In this document: piece after piece, positions 16,964 through 26,275 of the stretch | Numbering within the stretch: position 1 is the first letter of the stretch | How the letters are laid out: each line of letters starts with the position of its first letter | NCBI GenBank assembly: GCA_019745415.1 | Contig: JAIETF010000069.1 | Location: forward strand, 17,262-81,261 | Reading direction: 5' to 3' | Length of the DNA stretch: 64,000 bases | Origin: Candidatus Obscuribacterales bacterium | Lineage (GTDB): Bacteria > Cyanobacteriota > Vampirovibrionia > Obscuribacterales > Obscuribacteraceae | Position numbers and translations under genes: made by a program | Notes under the pieces: model-generated | What the model saw: only the letters and a program-made list of their open reading frames with translations | The model's database searches: none | What the model was told of the DNA's origin: nothing

Positions 16964-19900
16964 TCAAGCCGAAACAGTACGCTTACGGGGCGGACCGGCC
17001 ACTATTTGTGATGCGGCAGCGCCTTCAACAATCTTGGCTTTGTCTGACGCCATTTCCGCATCCTGAACAGCAAGTACGGAAGATGTGGGAACTTGGGGCA
17101 CTCTCTGTGGTTTGCGGCTAGGTGTAGCGGCGGGAGGGCTGTTCTCATCATCATCATCGTCGTCATCGGCATTACTAGCTGAAACGACAACACCGCCTGA
17201 GCCGGCAGTATCGACGTCATCTTCAGATTCCTCAAGCTTGGAAAGATTGCGACTGTCATGCCCAGAACTACCCTCGGCAGCACCGCCCAGCGCCGAGGCA
17301 AAGATACCAGCATCATTCGTCTGTTTGCCATTATTTTGAATGGAAGGAGTATTGCCAAGCAAACTTGAACCGCCAAGATTGGCAGAGAAAGGATCTTTTC
17401 TGACGTTCGTGGCACCAGAAATAACCCTGAAATCTGATTGATTGAGAATAGAAGGAATGACAAACTGGGAAGACGCCGGTTTGTCTAAACGAGAATCAAT
17501 ACGATCGCCTTTAAAGGTTAGAGTGAAGGGCAGGCTCTGAGCCCGCGCGAAATTATTGATGCTGTTGGGATCGTTTTCGTATGCTGGGTTGAAAGAAACA
17601 GATTTGCGCGGCGGAGCGAAATCTGTACCAAAAGTAGCTCTATTAGCCGCTTTCTTATGAAACTCCGGATCGTCGACTCTGAGATTGAAAGCACCTTTTT
17701 CACGCTTGGCAGGCGGTACAAGGGGCTCACCAAGATTACCTAAATTACCTAGACTGGAGGACGGCAAGACTCTGCCACTAGAGTCAGGCTGGAAAGCTTG
17801 ACGCATCACCGACTGCGAAAGCCCTTCCGGCGGAGCGAAACTCTGCTTACCCTGATAGAAGGGCTGAATGGCTATGCCGCCGAGGTCTCTATGAATCTCG
17901 GCATCGGAGAATTCTCTCACGCCAAAGAAAGAAGAAAGACCGACATCAACTCCAGTTCGGCTAGGAAGTACCCTAGAATAGTCGGTAGAGGCGTCATAAG
18001 AGGCACCGGCAGACATACCGGAAGACGTTTCCTCATTACCGCGCTTCAGAGCTTCATACTGTTCGAGAAGAAGTTGGTGATCTATGCGATTAGCCAGTTC
18101 GGTCAAACCCTGCAAGGCATAGACAGAAAGAATCGAATATTTCGCAACCCCAATCACTTCAGGAGAAAGCAATATCGACCTGTTGTTGGCAAAGACAGGA
18201 TCTAGATGGGAAAGATTTCTAGTGAGGGCACCATCTTTGCCAAAGCCCATCAAAAGGGCGCGAGTCTGCATGAAGCCCGGCTCACCGCCGGCCAGAGACA
18301 ATACTCTCTTGCCATCCGGCACCAATCCCGATACTAAGAGCCTATCAAGCGCGACCTTGTCGCCCATGCTGGCCAATTTGACTAGATTAGAACGATAAGT
18401 TGCTACTTCTATATCGTTGGCGCCCCTAATCAGCCTAAGCTGGGCTTCTTCAAGCTGAGCAGCACCCCGACCTCTGGAATTCTCTAGATAGCGAAGCTCT
18501 TGGATAGTTTCGTAATTTTCCTTGATCAACCTGCGCTGGACAAGAGTGCTGGTGGCATCCTCGATACCATTGAAGCCAACCCTCAGTTTTTCTAAACGGG
18601 TCGATACCAGACCGCTAGATATCTCATCAAGCTGACGAGCAGTGACTGTGACTAGATTATGTTCTTGTCTAATTTGCTGCAAAGTGTTTGCCGGGATCAG
18701 CTGCGGATTGCGCACGGCTTCGCGCTCAAGCTGTGCCAAAGCTTGGTCGGCTCGCACAATAGCGTCATCTCCACCGCGGCCTAATTCTTTTACAGCTCTG
18801 CTGTAATCGACCAAAGCCGGCTTGTCTGACTTGCCGAGATTGGCAACGAGATTATCTGTCTGTCCATCCAGGCGAGAGAGCAGACGTTCTCTTTGGGACA
18901 TCCTTAGCGCATCATCTACTTTATCGACCTGCTCAACTAGTCGACTGTGCGCCAAGCGCGACGGGCTATCGAGAGGAGTATCGTTGAGAGTCCTTACCAG
19001 TTGAGGCTCTCGCAATTCTTGCTTGAGTTTGTTGACGGCAGCAACACTCTCATCCAAGTTGCGAGCCTGTTTCAGATCGCCTACAGCCTCTTCCACTCTG
19101 CGCAGCGGCACCTCGGTGCCGGGCTTAACGGCCGCACCCAAGTTGCTCCTGAGTTCATCTAGATGGCCGGGCAATCTTTCCACAATGGGAGCGGCGCCCT
19201 CTCTCACCCTCGACAAGCCACGCATTTCAACTGCGGCATTATCCAGCTGTCTAACAGCTGTGGCTATTTCTTCATAGGCCTTAGCCTGAGTAGGAGTGAG
19301 AACCTTAGCACCACCCAATTCCTCGATGCGGGCAATAGAATTGCGCATATTGGCGATAGTACGCACTTGATCTACTGAGCCATTGACCAATCTAGCCTGG
19401 TCGGCGATACCATCAAGATGCTTGCTGATTTGCGCTTCCAAAGGCAGCTGAGAACCTTTGGATGGAGAGACCTGAGCCACCGGTCTCAGTTCTTCGGCAA
19501 GGGCCTCGGCTTTTCTCACCACTTCGGCACTGCTTCTGTTTACTGTAAAATTAGCGGCTTCAAGCTTGCCCAGATTATCGTTCTTGAGGGCCAGCTTCTC
19601 TATGTCGTCGACGCTCTCTCTCAGTTCTCTTGTCAGTTTGCTGGAGCCCTGAGCCTCGATATTATCAATAGAGTTTCTCATCGAGGCAATAGCGCGATCG
19701 GGTCTACCACCACGGGCAATACTATCAAGATTGCGACCAATCTCATCGAGTTCTCTAGTGGAGCCTTCACCAAGCTCTCGTCCGATAGTCTTCAACCGCG
19801 CGTTCAAAGCCAGAGAAGCTTCGCCGACTTGGGTGCTGGTCAGAGAGCGCTCACCAGCAAGTGCGGTCGACTCTACGACGCTGCGGCTTTCACCAGCGCG

Positions 19901-22492
19901 ATTGACTGAGCGGCGCAGTTCGGTAAGCTGGTCGACATAACGTGGATTGCTAGAGAAGAAACGGCTGAACTCCGGCTTAGACAGGTCGTCTACCAGGGCT
20001 TCCACCCGGCGCGAAGCGAGGCTGGGAGTATCGCGCAAGACTGCCTCATCGACAGCGCGAAGGTTCTGCAAAATTTCTTCAGCGGTGGCACGCTGCTTGC
20101 CGGTCATTGTAGGCAAGTCTTTCTCGATCAGGGCTCTGAAGTTGACACCGCGACTGGTAACCCTGGTCAGATCATCAGCCAGTTCAAGTCCAGCTCTCTG
20201 ACCAACTGCTCTCTCAACCGCCGGCACAGATACCTTGGCCGACTCTATGCGAGCAAGCGCCAACTCGTCACCAGACTGTTTGAGGGTCTCGAAGGCTTTT
20301 GCCAGCTCAGGCTTCTCTTTGAGAATAGCCTGATACTCTGGTTTTGCGACTATATCATCGATAGTTCTTGTTATTTTAGATGACTGCTCAAGTCTGCCGA
20401 CCAGCTGTTGCTCGGCACTGTTTGCACCAAGCTTGGTCGGTTCGGGTTTGAGTGAACGCAGGTCGTCGAGCAAGTTGGCGGCAGCACCGCGCTGTGCCAG
20501 AGGCAGGTCTTGCAATCCCCTTTCCAAAGTTCTTACCAGCTCATCCGAGCTTCTTCCAACTTTGGCAGTGGTATCAGTTAAATTGATCAGGGCATCATCG
20601 ACACGAGTGGCAGCCTGCCTGACCGATTGTCCGAACTGATCAAACTGTCTTGCTAGAGTAGAATTGTCTGCGAAAATCTTTTGAACATCGGGGCGTGCCA
20701 GTTTCTCCTGCAGCGCTTTCAGCGATAGTCCATCAGGACTACCTTCTTTGAAAGCTTTCACATCCTTCAACAGGTCGTCGGCAAGCTGTTTCTCGGCTCC
20801 GCTCAAAGACGGCAAGCGCGACTCTATGGCTTCGCTGAAACGCGATGAAGCAATAGCGGGAGCATCACCTTTGACGCTCGGTTCACTGCGAACAGGTCTT
20901 ACATCGTCAACTGTACCGACAAGACGTTCAGCACCTTTGGCAGGTAGTCTTTCAACGGCGGCATCGGCAAGCTCATCACCCAACTTGCCTAAGGCCTGCT
21001 CTGGAGCGTTGGCGACCCCTTTAGCAACGGTTGGAACTGTAGAAGCCTCAAGCGAGCTAACCGGCTTAGCAGCAAGATCACCAGAAACATTAGCCGGTTC
21101 GATTTTTGCAACTGGCGCATCTACTGGTCTTTGTACTGGGGCCTCGACTTTGGCAACGGCGGCATCGACATTGGCAACTGGCGCATCTACTGGTCTTTGT
21201 ACTGGTGCCTCGACTTTGGCAACGGCGGCATCGACATTGGCAACCGGCGCATCTACTGGTCTTTGTACTGGTGCCTCGACTTTGGCAACGGCGGCATCGA
21301 CATTGGCAACCGGCGTATCTACCGGTCTTTGTACTGGTGCCTCGACTTTGGCAACGGCGGCATCAACATTTGCAACTGGCGCATCTACCGGTCTTTGTAC
21401 TGGTGCCTCGACTTTGGCAGCCGGTACTTCCACCTTTCTAGGCATTTCTGTTGGCAAAGCATTTCCGGCGTTCTCGCCGAATTCTAACCCTTTGTGAGGG
21501 CCCCGGGCAAAACGGGCCTCAGCCTGACCAATTCGAGCCGCTTCCCGAACAGCATCATCGGCACCGGTTGCCAACTTCATCGCCGGGTCGGCGGCAAGAT
21601 TAAGGCGAGGAACAACAGCCGACTCCACCGGCGCAAAGTGAACCGGATTGGACAAACCTGTAGGTATACGAGGCAAGCGCGAGGCTACCGCAGCTGCATC
21701 ATCTATTTTGGTCACCAAAGCTTTGCCTGCATACTCACCGAGTGCAGTCTTAGCCATGCTGACCTCGCCGACGCCGCGAGCAAAGGTGCTCGCTTCGCGG
21801 GTGAAAGTAGAAGCTTTACTGGCTCCACCAATAGGTATCAAAGCAGTCAAGCCGAAACCAGTAATACCGCCCCAGGTTTTAGCCCGAACATTAGCGTCAT
21901 CGGAAGTAACACCTTGATAGGTCGACTTAAGACCTTCGCCAATTGCACCTGGAATGTGTCCCGGATTCTGGGCTATCGTCGAAGCTGTGTGCAAAAGTCC
22001 ACTTAAGGCACTGGTATTCTTGGGCGTATATCCATATTTAGCGTATAAAAGGCGGTCTTCTTCGGTGCGATTGCCGCCACCGAGCATTGTCTCTAGACCT
22101 TTGACCTGCCCTGCCAGATTCTCGACCAAGCCGGTCTTGAAGTTATCAGTCTGGGTGCCTTTGAGAGTCTTGTCCACGGGCGATAGCGAAACGCTGAAGT
22201 TGGTTTCCCCCTGGGTACCCAGGCTGCCCGCGCGCAGGGTTGGCATCGCAGGCTTATCGGCCGGTTTATCGTGGGCGGCAGCCTTAACATCGTCCGCCTT
22301 GACTGGAGCCGTAGGCTTCGCTTCTACTTTCGGTTCTGATTTGACTTCGGGCTTCGCTTCAGGCTTAGCTTCGGGCTTAGCTTGAGCATGATGGGGACTG
22401 ATCATGGCAAGAAGTTTCTCGGCTGCGTCATTCGAGCCGAGTTGAGCCTTTTTCGCTCCTTCTGCCTTATCGTTTGTCCCTGTATCGCTCAT
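16964..22492 (-). CDS. Giant (1842-residue) repeat protein of unknown function
   Basis: No known domain was recognised. Residues 38-90 are rich in Lys, Pro, Ala and Glu (repeated AKPE). Residues 205-225 are moderately hydrophobic, and there is no signal peptide. Residues 359-465 hold a 22-residue tandem repeat (VEAPVQRPVDAPVANVDAA). Residues 550-870 hold three related helical units of about 100 residues. A second repeat pair around IASMRNSI (935) and IANMRNSI (1046) follows. Residues up to about 1460 are almost all charged helix. The C-terminus is disordered and has a DDDDDDDEN run. A long cytoplasmic scaffold is plausible, but the function is unknown. Confidence 0.8.
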   Translation of the reverse strand: MSDTGTNDKAEGAKKAQLGSNDAAEKLLAMISPHHAQAKPEAKPEAKPEVKSEPKVEAKPTAPVKADDVKAAAHDKPADKPAMPTLRAGSLGTQGETNFSVSLSPVDKTLKGTQTDNFKTGLVENLAGQVKGLETMLGGGNRTEEDRLLYAKYGYTPKNTSALSGLLHTASTIAQNPGHIPGAIGEGLKSTYQGVTSDDANVRAKTWGGITGFGLTALIPIGGASKASTFTREASTFARGVGEVSMAKTALGEYAGKALVTKIDDAAAVASRLPRIPTGLSNPVHFAPVESAVVPRLNLAADPAMKLATGADDAVREAARIGQAEARFARGPHKGLEFGENAGNALPTEMPRKVEVPAAKVEAPVQRPVDAPVANVDAAVAKVEAPVQRPVDTPVANVDAAVAKVEAPVQRPVDAPVANVDAAVAKVEAPVQRPVDAPVANVDAAVAKVEAPVQRPVDAPVAKIEPANVSGDLAAKPVSSLEASTVPTVAKGVANAPEQALGKLGDELADAAVERLPAKGAERLVGTVDDVRPVRSEPSVKGDAPAIASSRFSEAIESRLPSLSGAEKQLADDLLKDVKAFKEGSPDGLSLKALQEKLARPDVQKIFADNSTLARQFDQFGQSVRQAATRVDDALINLTDTTAKVGRSSDELVRTLERGLQDLPLAQRGAAANLLDDLRSLKPEPTKLGANSAEQQLVGRLEQSSKITRTIDDIVAKPEYQAILKEKPELAKAFETLKQSGDELALARIESAKVSVPAVERAVGQRAGLELADDLTRVTSRGVNFRALIEKDLPTMTGKQRATAEEILQNLRAVDEAVLRDTPSLASRRVEALVDDLSKPEFSRFFSSNPRYVDQLTELRRSVNRAGESRSVVESTALAGERSLTSTQVGEASLALNARLKTIGRELGEGSTRELDEIGRNLDSIARGGRPDRAIASMRNSIDNIEAQGSSKLTRELRESVDDIEKLALKNDNLGKLEAANFTVNRSSAEVVRKAEALAEELRPVAQVSPSKGSQLPLEAQISKHLDGIADQARLVNGSVDQVRTIANMRNSIARIEELGGAKVLTPTQAKAYEEIATAVRQLDNAAVEMRGLSRVREGAAPIVERLPGHLDELRSNLGAAVKPGTEVPLRRVEEAVGDLKQARNLDESVAAVNKLKQELREPQLVRTLNDTPLDSPSRLAHSRLVEQVDKVDDALRMSQRERLLSRLDGQTDNLVANLGKSDKPALVDYSRAVKELGRGGDDAIVRADQALAQLEREAVRNPQLIPANTLQQIRQEHNLVTVTARQLDEISSGLVSTRLEKLRVGFNGIEDATSTLVQRRLIKENYETIQELRYLENSRGRGAAQLEEAQLRLIRGANDIEVATYRSNLVKLASMGDKVALDRLLVSGLVPDGKRVLSLAGGEPGFMQTRALLMGFGKDGALTRNLSHLDPVFANNRSILLSPEVIGVAKYSILSVYALQGLTELANRIDHQLLLEQYEALKRGNEETSSGMSAGASYDASTDYSRVLPSRTGVDVGLSSFFGVREFSDAEIHRDLGGIAIQPFYQGKQSFAPPEGLSQSVMRQAFQPDSSGRVLPSSSLGNLGNLGEPLVPPAKREKGAFNLRVDDPEFHKKAANRATFGTDFAPPRKSVSFNPAYENDPNSINNFARAQSLPFTLTFKGDRIDSRLDKPASSQFVIPSILNQSDFRVISGATNVRKDPFSANLGGSSLLGNTPSIQNNGKQTNDAGIFASALGGAAEGSSGHDSRNLSKLEESEDDVDTAGSGGVVVSASNADDDDDDDENSPPAATPSRKPQRVPQVPTSSVLAVQDAEMASDKAKIVEGAAASQIVAGPPRKRTVSA
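21103..21412 (-). repeat. 66-bp coding tandem repeat, about 4.6 copies
   Basis: Within the giant protein gene the units start at residues 361, 383, 405, 427 and 449. Each encodes 22 residues beginning VEAPVQRPVD, and the last copy breaks off at AKIEPANVS. The copies differ by only a few bases and one residue change (Ala to Thr in the second). This indicates recent expansion or ongoing homogenisation, and copy number may vary among strains. Confidence 0.95.
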
Positions 22493-22892
22493 CTAGTCTT
22501 GCTTTAGAACCTGGTCCAGTTTAGTTAAGAGCCAATTGCATCTGCTTGACCCGAATGGGTCCGATTTAAAGAGTCTCGATTTGAGTCTCGCTTGGGTCTA
22601 GAAGGGGGAAATCTATCGACCCAGCCGCTTATACACCCCCTGTCAAGAATTTAGACAAATTTCTCATCTTTTAATCCTCGCTGACAGCCGGATGCCCCTA
22701 TAAACGGCAGTTAATCTTGCGGTTTTTCCCACTTAAGTCCGAAAAATTAAGCTACACCTCCTTATCTATATCCCCATCGGCGTGACAACCTAAACGGCGA
22801 AAGGCAAGCCCAAGGCTTGTCAAGAGACATTTTGCTTCAAAGTTGTCCATCCAACCCAGACTACTGTCCTGACTAACTGGTATGTTTAATCT
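22493..22892. other. 400-bp intergenic region between the giant protein gene and cysE
   Basis: This divergent intergenic region must hold the promoters of both neighbours. I see a short direct repeat (GAGTCTCG twice, near 22581-22600) and a small CAAGCC-CAA-GGCTTG hairpin near 22806-22820. I found no match to a SAM riboswitch, a T-box or any other leader RNA I know, and no open frame of useful length. Confidence 0.5.
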
Positions 22893-23711
22893 ATGTTCTT
22901 CTCTTATTTACGCGAATGCATAGACAACATTTATGAGCAGGACCCTGCCGCCCGCAGCCGTCTTGAGGTCATTCTTTGCTATCCCGGTTTTCATGCTTTA
23001 GTTTTCCACCGTCTCGCTGCCAAGCTCTGGAAAATGGGGCTACGCACACCGGCAAGGTTTACCTCTCATCTAGGAAGGGTCTTTACTGGAATTGAAATAC
23101 ACCCAGGCGCAACGGTGGGTAGGAGAGTCTTCATCGATCACGGCATGGGTGTGGTGGTGGGAGAGACCGCCGTTATTGGGGATGACTGCGTCATCTATCA
23201 GGGGGTAACCCTAGGCGCTGGAGCAGCGGCAAGGCAGGGAGCATCGTCACGCGATACAAAAAGACACCCCACCCTCGGGCGAGGAGTGGTGGTCGGCAGC
23301 GGAGCTGAAATCCAGGGGGCTATCGAAGTGGGTGACAATGTCAGGGTAGCCTCGGGCTCCATTGTCTTAAAAGATGTGCCGGCCAATTCAATAGTGGTTG
23401 GTGTACCGGGCAGAGTAATTTATCGCGACGGCAAGAAAGTTGAGAAGAGAGAAGGAGATGTGCCGGATATCGAAGCCGAAGCCATCAAGTGCTTAAAAGA
23501 TCACATCACTAAGCTAGAGAATGAGCTTGGCGCAGTGAAGACAAAGCTCAAACAACAAAGTCAAAACATTTCAGAGTTGAAGGCCTTGTCGACAATCCCT
23601 GAAAATCGAGATGCGGAGGCGTCAGGCACTGATTATCAGGCACTCGACAAAGAGACAAAAGTAGGGGAAGCAGATCCGGTAGATGTCTTCTTGCAGGGCG
23701 CCGGCATCTGA
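22893..23711 (+). CDS. cysE: Serine O-acetyltransferase CysE with coiled-coil tail
   Basis: CysE makes O-acetylserine for cysteine synthesis. The N-terminal helical part is short ([20 protein letters not shown]). It is followed by the left-handed hexapeptide-repeat domain with [32 protein letters not shown] and [14 protein letters not shown]. The catalytic His and Asp of the DHG motif are present. After VVGVPGRVI (about 175-183) the protein carries about 85 extra residues. These include a coiled coil ([19 protein letters not shown]) and an acidic linker, and the chain ends QGAGI. A C-terminal Ile is the anchor that CysE inserts into cysteine synthase, so complex formation is likely. Confidence 0.93.
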   Translation: MFFSYLRECIDNIYEQDPAARSRLEVILCYPGFHALVFHRLAAKLWKMGLRTPARFTSHLGRVFTGIEIHPGATVGRRVFIDHGMGVVVGETAVIGDDCVIYQGVTLGAGAAARQGASSRDTKRHPTLGRGVVVGSGAEIQGAIEVGDNVRVASGSIVLKDVPANSIVVGVPGRVIYRDGKKVEKREGDVPDIEAEAIKCLKDHITKLENELGAVKTKLKQQSQNISELKALSTIPENRDAEASGTDYQALDKETKVGEADPVDVFLQGAGI

Positions 23712-23816
23712 TATTAATTGACAATCACCTTCATGACTTTTGCAGAACCAAGGTTAGAGAAGCAAAAGCGGGGTAGAATACCATTTGTAGCTTAGTAGCG
23801 GAGGATGAATACTCGC

Positions 23817-24029
23817 ATGGCCGTAAGCGAGCTTGAAAAGGCCTTTGGCACTCTTACCGAGGCACTGGACCTTACCGAGTCGGAGATAACCGAAGAAATC
23901 AAAATTATCGAGCAGCAAATCGCCGAGCTCAAAGAGCGAATCGTCGAGCTGCACGGCAAACAGGAAACCTTGGCGCATGACCGCGAGTCGATATCAGAAA
24001 TGGTGTCAAGATACTCAAGCGCATCCTGA
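23817..24029 (+). CDS. Small coiled-coil protein
   Basis: This 70-residue acidic protein consists almost wholly of one amphipathic helix: ELEKAFGTLTEALDLTESEI, then heptads through IEQQIAELKERIVELHGKQE. An in-frame ATG at 23805 directly abuts GGAGG, whereas the ATG at 23817 lies 12 bp from it, so I prefer the second. No family was recognised. It lies between cysE and a zinc-ribbon protein on the same strand. Confidence 0.6.
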   Translation: MAVSELEKAFGTLTEALDLTESEITEEIKIIEQQIAELKERIVELHGKQETLAHDRESISEMVSRYSSAS

Positions 24030-24084
24030 TTTGCTTTATCAAATCCACCATCTGAGCGAAAATCAAAAGCGGTATTAATTCTAG

Positions 24085-24618
24085 ATGTCCGGCTCTTGCC
24101 CGTACTGCGGCGCGAAACTGAATTACGGCATTAAGTTCTGCGTAGTATGCGGCAGACCGATTCAGGGCGGCGATGTGGGTCGCATCGGCGGCGGCATGAA
24201 GACCGGGATCAGACCAGCGGATGTCACCCGCCGCCTGGAAGACCTGATGACTGCCGCCCGCTTCAAGAGGTCAAAGAGGCAAGTCAACCTCGATCAGCAA
24301 GTACACTTCTTTTCGCTCAATGTTTTCTCTATTGTAACCGGCATCGCTCTCTTGTTTTGCGCGGTCAAGCTCAGCTTAGACGGCGGCTTCATCACTAAAG
24401 AGAACAAAATGGTGGCGCCTATCACCAAGATGCTTACAGATATGGGCGCCGACAAAGTCAATCTCAAAAACGGCACATTTGCTGGCGGCAAAGCCGAAGA
24501 CAAGAAAGCAGTCGATAAGAAAGCCTCCGATAAAAAGACAACTGCTCAAAGCAGCAAAAAAACTCGCGCCAGCAAGAAAAGCAAAAAGAAACCGAGCAAG
24601 AAAACAGGCTCAGAATAG
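24085..24618 (+). CDS. Zinc-ribbon membrane protein with Lys-rich tail
   Basis: It starts MSGSCPYCGAKLNYGIKFC with a CxxC-x10-CxxC zinc ribbon (C5, C8, C19, C22). One membrane helix lies at about 75-95 (FSIVTGIALLFCAVKLSL). The tail after residue 135 is very rich in Lys, Ser and Ala, possibly for contact with nucleic acid or acidic polymer. It has 177 residues and no function can be assigned. Its stop is 3 bp from the end of the convergent small gene at 24622. Confidence 0.7.
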   Translation: MSGSCPYCGAKLNYGIKFCVVCGRPIQGGDVGRIGGGMKTGIRPADVTRRLEDLMTAARFKRSKRQVNLDQQVHFFSLNVFSIVTGIALLFCAVKLSLDGGFITKENKMVAPITKMLTDMGADKVNLKNGTFAGGKAEDKKAVDKKASDKKTTAQSSKKTRASKKSKKKPSKKTGSE

Positions 24619-24621
24619 CTT

Positions 24622-24837
24622 TTATTCCGAATCTACAAACCTGATAATGCCATGCTTGATAGACAAATCGAACTCCTCCAGAGTCCATTGCTTCTTCACT
24701 TTCGGCGAATTCTTCAGATCGGCTCGAATCATTTTGTCACCGGCAGCAGTGACAACATAGAGATATTCTTTCTCAAATAAAGGTGGTGCCTTCACTTGCA
24801 AAAGTTGACCACGCTTAACTTCCAACCGTCCTCCCAA
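24622..24837 (-). CDS. Small protein of unknown function downstream of the acyl-CoA dehydrogenase
   Basis: This frame of up to 71 residues begins 2 bp after the acyl-CoA dehydrogenase stop. The first possible start is TTG at 24837 with no ribosome site before it. A TTG at 24825 (LEVKRGQLLQVKAPP) lies 4 bp after GGAGG and is an equally good choice. The sequence looks like a compact beta-rich fold (EYLYVVTAAGDKMIRADL) with a charged helix. No family was recognised. The tight spacing suggests translation coupled to the upstream gene. Confidence 0.55.
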   Translation of the reverse strand: MGGRLEVKRGQLLQVKAPPLFEKEYLYVVTAAGDKMIRADLKNSPKVKKQWTLEEFDLSIKHGIIRFVDSE

Positions 24838-24839
24838 TG

Positions 24840-26003
24840 CTAGAGAGCAGTAACGAGTTGCCTACCCAGGTTGACCTTAAGCAGTTCACTGGTGCCATCC
24901 AGCAGCTGACTCACTTTTGCATCCCGCATTAACTTCTCAACAGGATACTCTTTTGAGAATCCATAACCACCGTAAACCTGCACAGCATCTGTGGTCACTC
25001 TCATGACCATGTCTTGAGCAAAGGCCTTGGCACAAACCGCTTCTGCTATACAAAGCTCACCCAGACCCTGGTCTGCAAGCTGAGCGGCTTGATAAACCAA
25101 TAGGCGCGCCGCCTCTATATCTTTAGCCATATCGGCAAGCATAAATGAAATGCCCTGGAAACTTGAAATAGGTGCACCAAAAGTATGTCTTTCTTTTGAA
25201 TAGGTCAAAGCATGCTCAAGGGCCGCTCTGGCGATGCCGACCATTGAAGCGGAGAGCAACGGAAAATTCTTTACCAGGCATGCGGCAAAAAGCTTCTCGC
25301 ACTGGCCCGGCGCACCAAGCACATTGGCTTTCTCAACCATTACTTCTTCCAGACGAGCCGGTGCAATAAACTGAGACTTGCGTCCAAGCATTTCTAAAGG
25401 CTGGGCAAACTCTAGGCCATCTTCACCGCCAGGTACGACAAAATAAAGACCACCAGAGCTACCGGTGGCATCATTGCTCTCTCTGCGATCTTCGTAAGCC
25501 TTGAAGATATACCAAGCGGCACCAGGAACGCCACCATTCATGACAGCACCATGCTTGCCGCTCAAGAAATATTCATCGCCATCTTTGCGATAAAAGACCT
25601 TGCCGCCGCTAAGGCCGCTTTCTCCTTCCATGGCATAACCGCAAAGCTGCGGTGCTTCCATCAGAGGCGAGAGCAAGGTTTGCTTCTGTTCCTCTGTTCC
25701 ACCCTCTAAGACATAGCGCTGAGCTGCTTCCGAGGCGGCCAACAAACCAGCAAAGCCGGCTTCTCCCCAGGCAAGTTCTTCGGCAATCACTGAGGTTTCC
25801 AGACAACCTAGTGCAAGACCGCCACAAGATTCCGGCAAAGCCATATTGAGCAGTCCAGCCTCCCAGGCTGCTGCTACCAATTCTTCGGGGTAATTTTGAG
25901 ACTCTTTGTGATCGCCTCCGGCTTCTCTCAAATTTCTTTCAGCGAAATCTTTAGCCAGCTTTTGATACTCCAAAATTTCAGGCGAAAGTTTATGACAGAG
26001 CAT
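24840..26003 (-). CDS. Acyl-CoA dehydrogenase family protein, divergent active site
   Basis: The overall fold of 387 residues is clear: N-terminal helices, a beta domain, then KERHTFGAPISSFQGISFML (270-289) and VYGGYGFSKEYPVEKLMRDAK (343-363). Two signature sites are altered. The usual EGTS, whose Glu is the catalytic base, is DGTS here with D369. The usual TEP-x-AGSD flavin/substrate segment reads MEGESGLSG (125-133). It may dehydrogenate slowly, act on an unusual acyl chain, or have another role. ETF, the normal electron acceptor, is encoded at 35346-37131. Confidence 0.88.
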   Translation of the reverse strand: MLCHKLSPEILEYQKLAKDFAERNLREAGGDHKESQNYPEELVAAAWEAGLLNMALPESCGGLALGCLETSVIAEELAWGEAGFAGLLAASEAAQRYVLEGGTEEQKQTLLSPLMEAPQLCGYAMEGESGLSGGKVFYRKDGDEYFLSGKHGAVMNGGVPGAAWYIFKAYEDRRESNDATGSSGGLYFVVPGGEDGLEFAQPLEMLGRKSQFIAPARLEEVMVEKANVLGAPGQCEKLFAACLVKNFPLLSASMVGIARAALEHALTYSKERHTFGAPISSFQGISFMLADMAKDIEAARLLVYQAAQLADQGLGELCIAEAVCAKAFAQDMVMRVTTDAVQVYGGYGFSKEYPVEKLMRDAKVSQLLDGTSELLKVNLGRQLVTAL

Positions 26004-26275
26004 TTGGACATCTCCCGAGTCGGCAATTAGACTCTTATTATGTCAGAGGTTAGACAGCAAGCGAGCATCACTTGACAGCCCTCCCCTCAATGGGAACCAT
26101 GAGCAAGACTATGCGTCTGCCGAATAATCGGGAATTTAGAGGGAGATTCTCATTAATCTTGAAGCATATTTAAATTTCTACTAACGCTCATGCCGCTCCA
26201 GTCGAGGCTTTCACCCCTTGACCATTAAGCGCAAAACAAGGCATCATTACACTGTCAAGAAGACCGGACTGTAAA

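Noticed and set aside
21103..21412. CRISPR-like array of regular repeats
   Set aside because: The repeats are directly joined, have no spacers and keep the reading frame of the giant protein.
20748..21497. Long plus-strand open frame of 249 residues opposite the giant protein gene
   Set aside because: Its Ser/Ala/Thr repeats mirror the coding repeat on the other strand; no start signal or family match.
22493..22892. SAM or T-box leader controlling cysE
   Set aside because: No conserved riboswitch or T-box core was found; only short hairpins are present.
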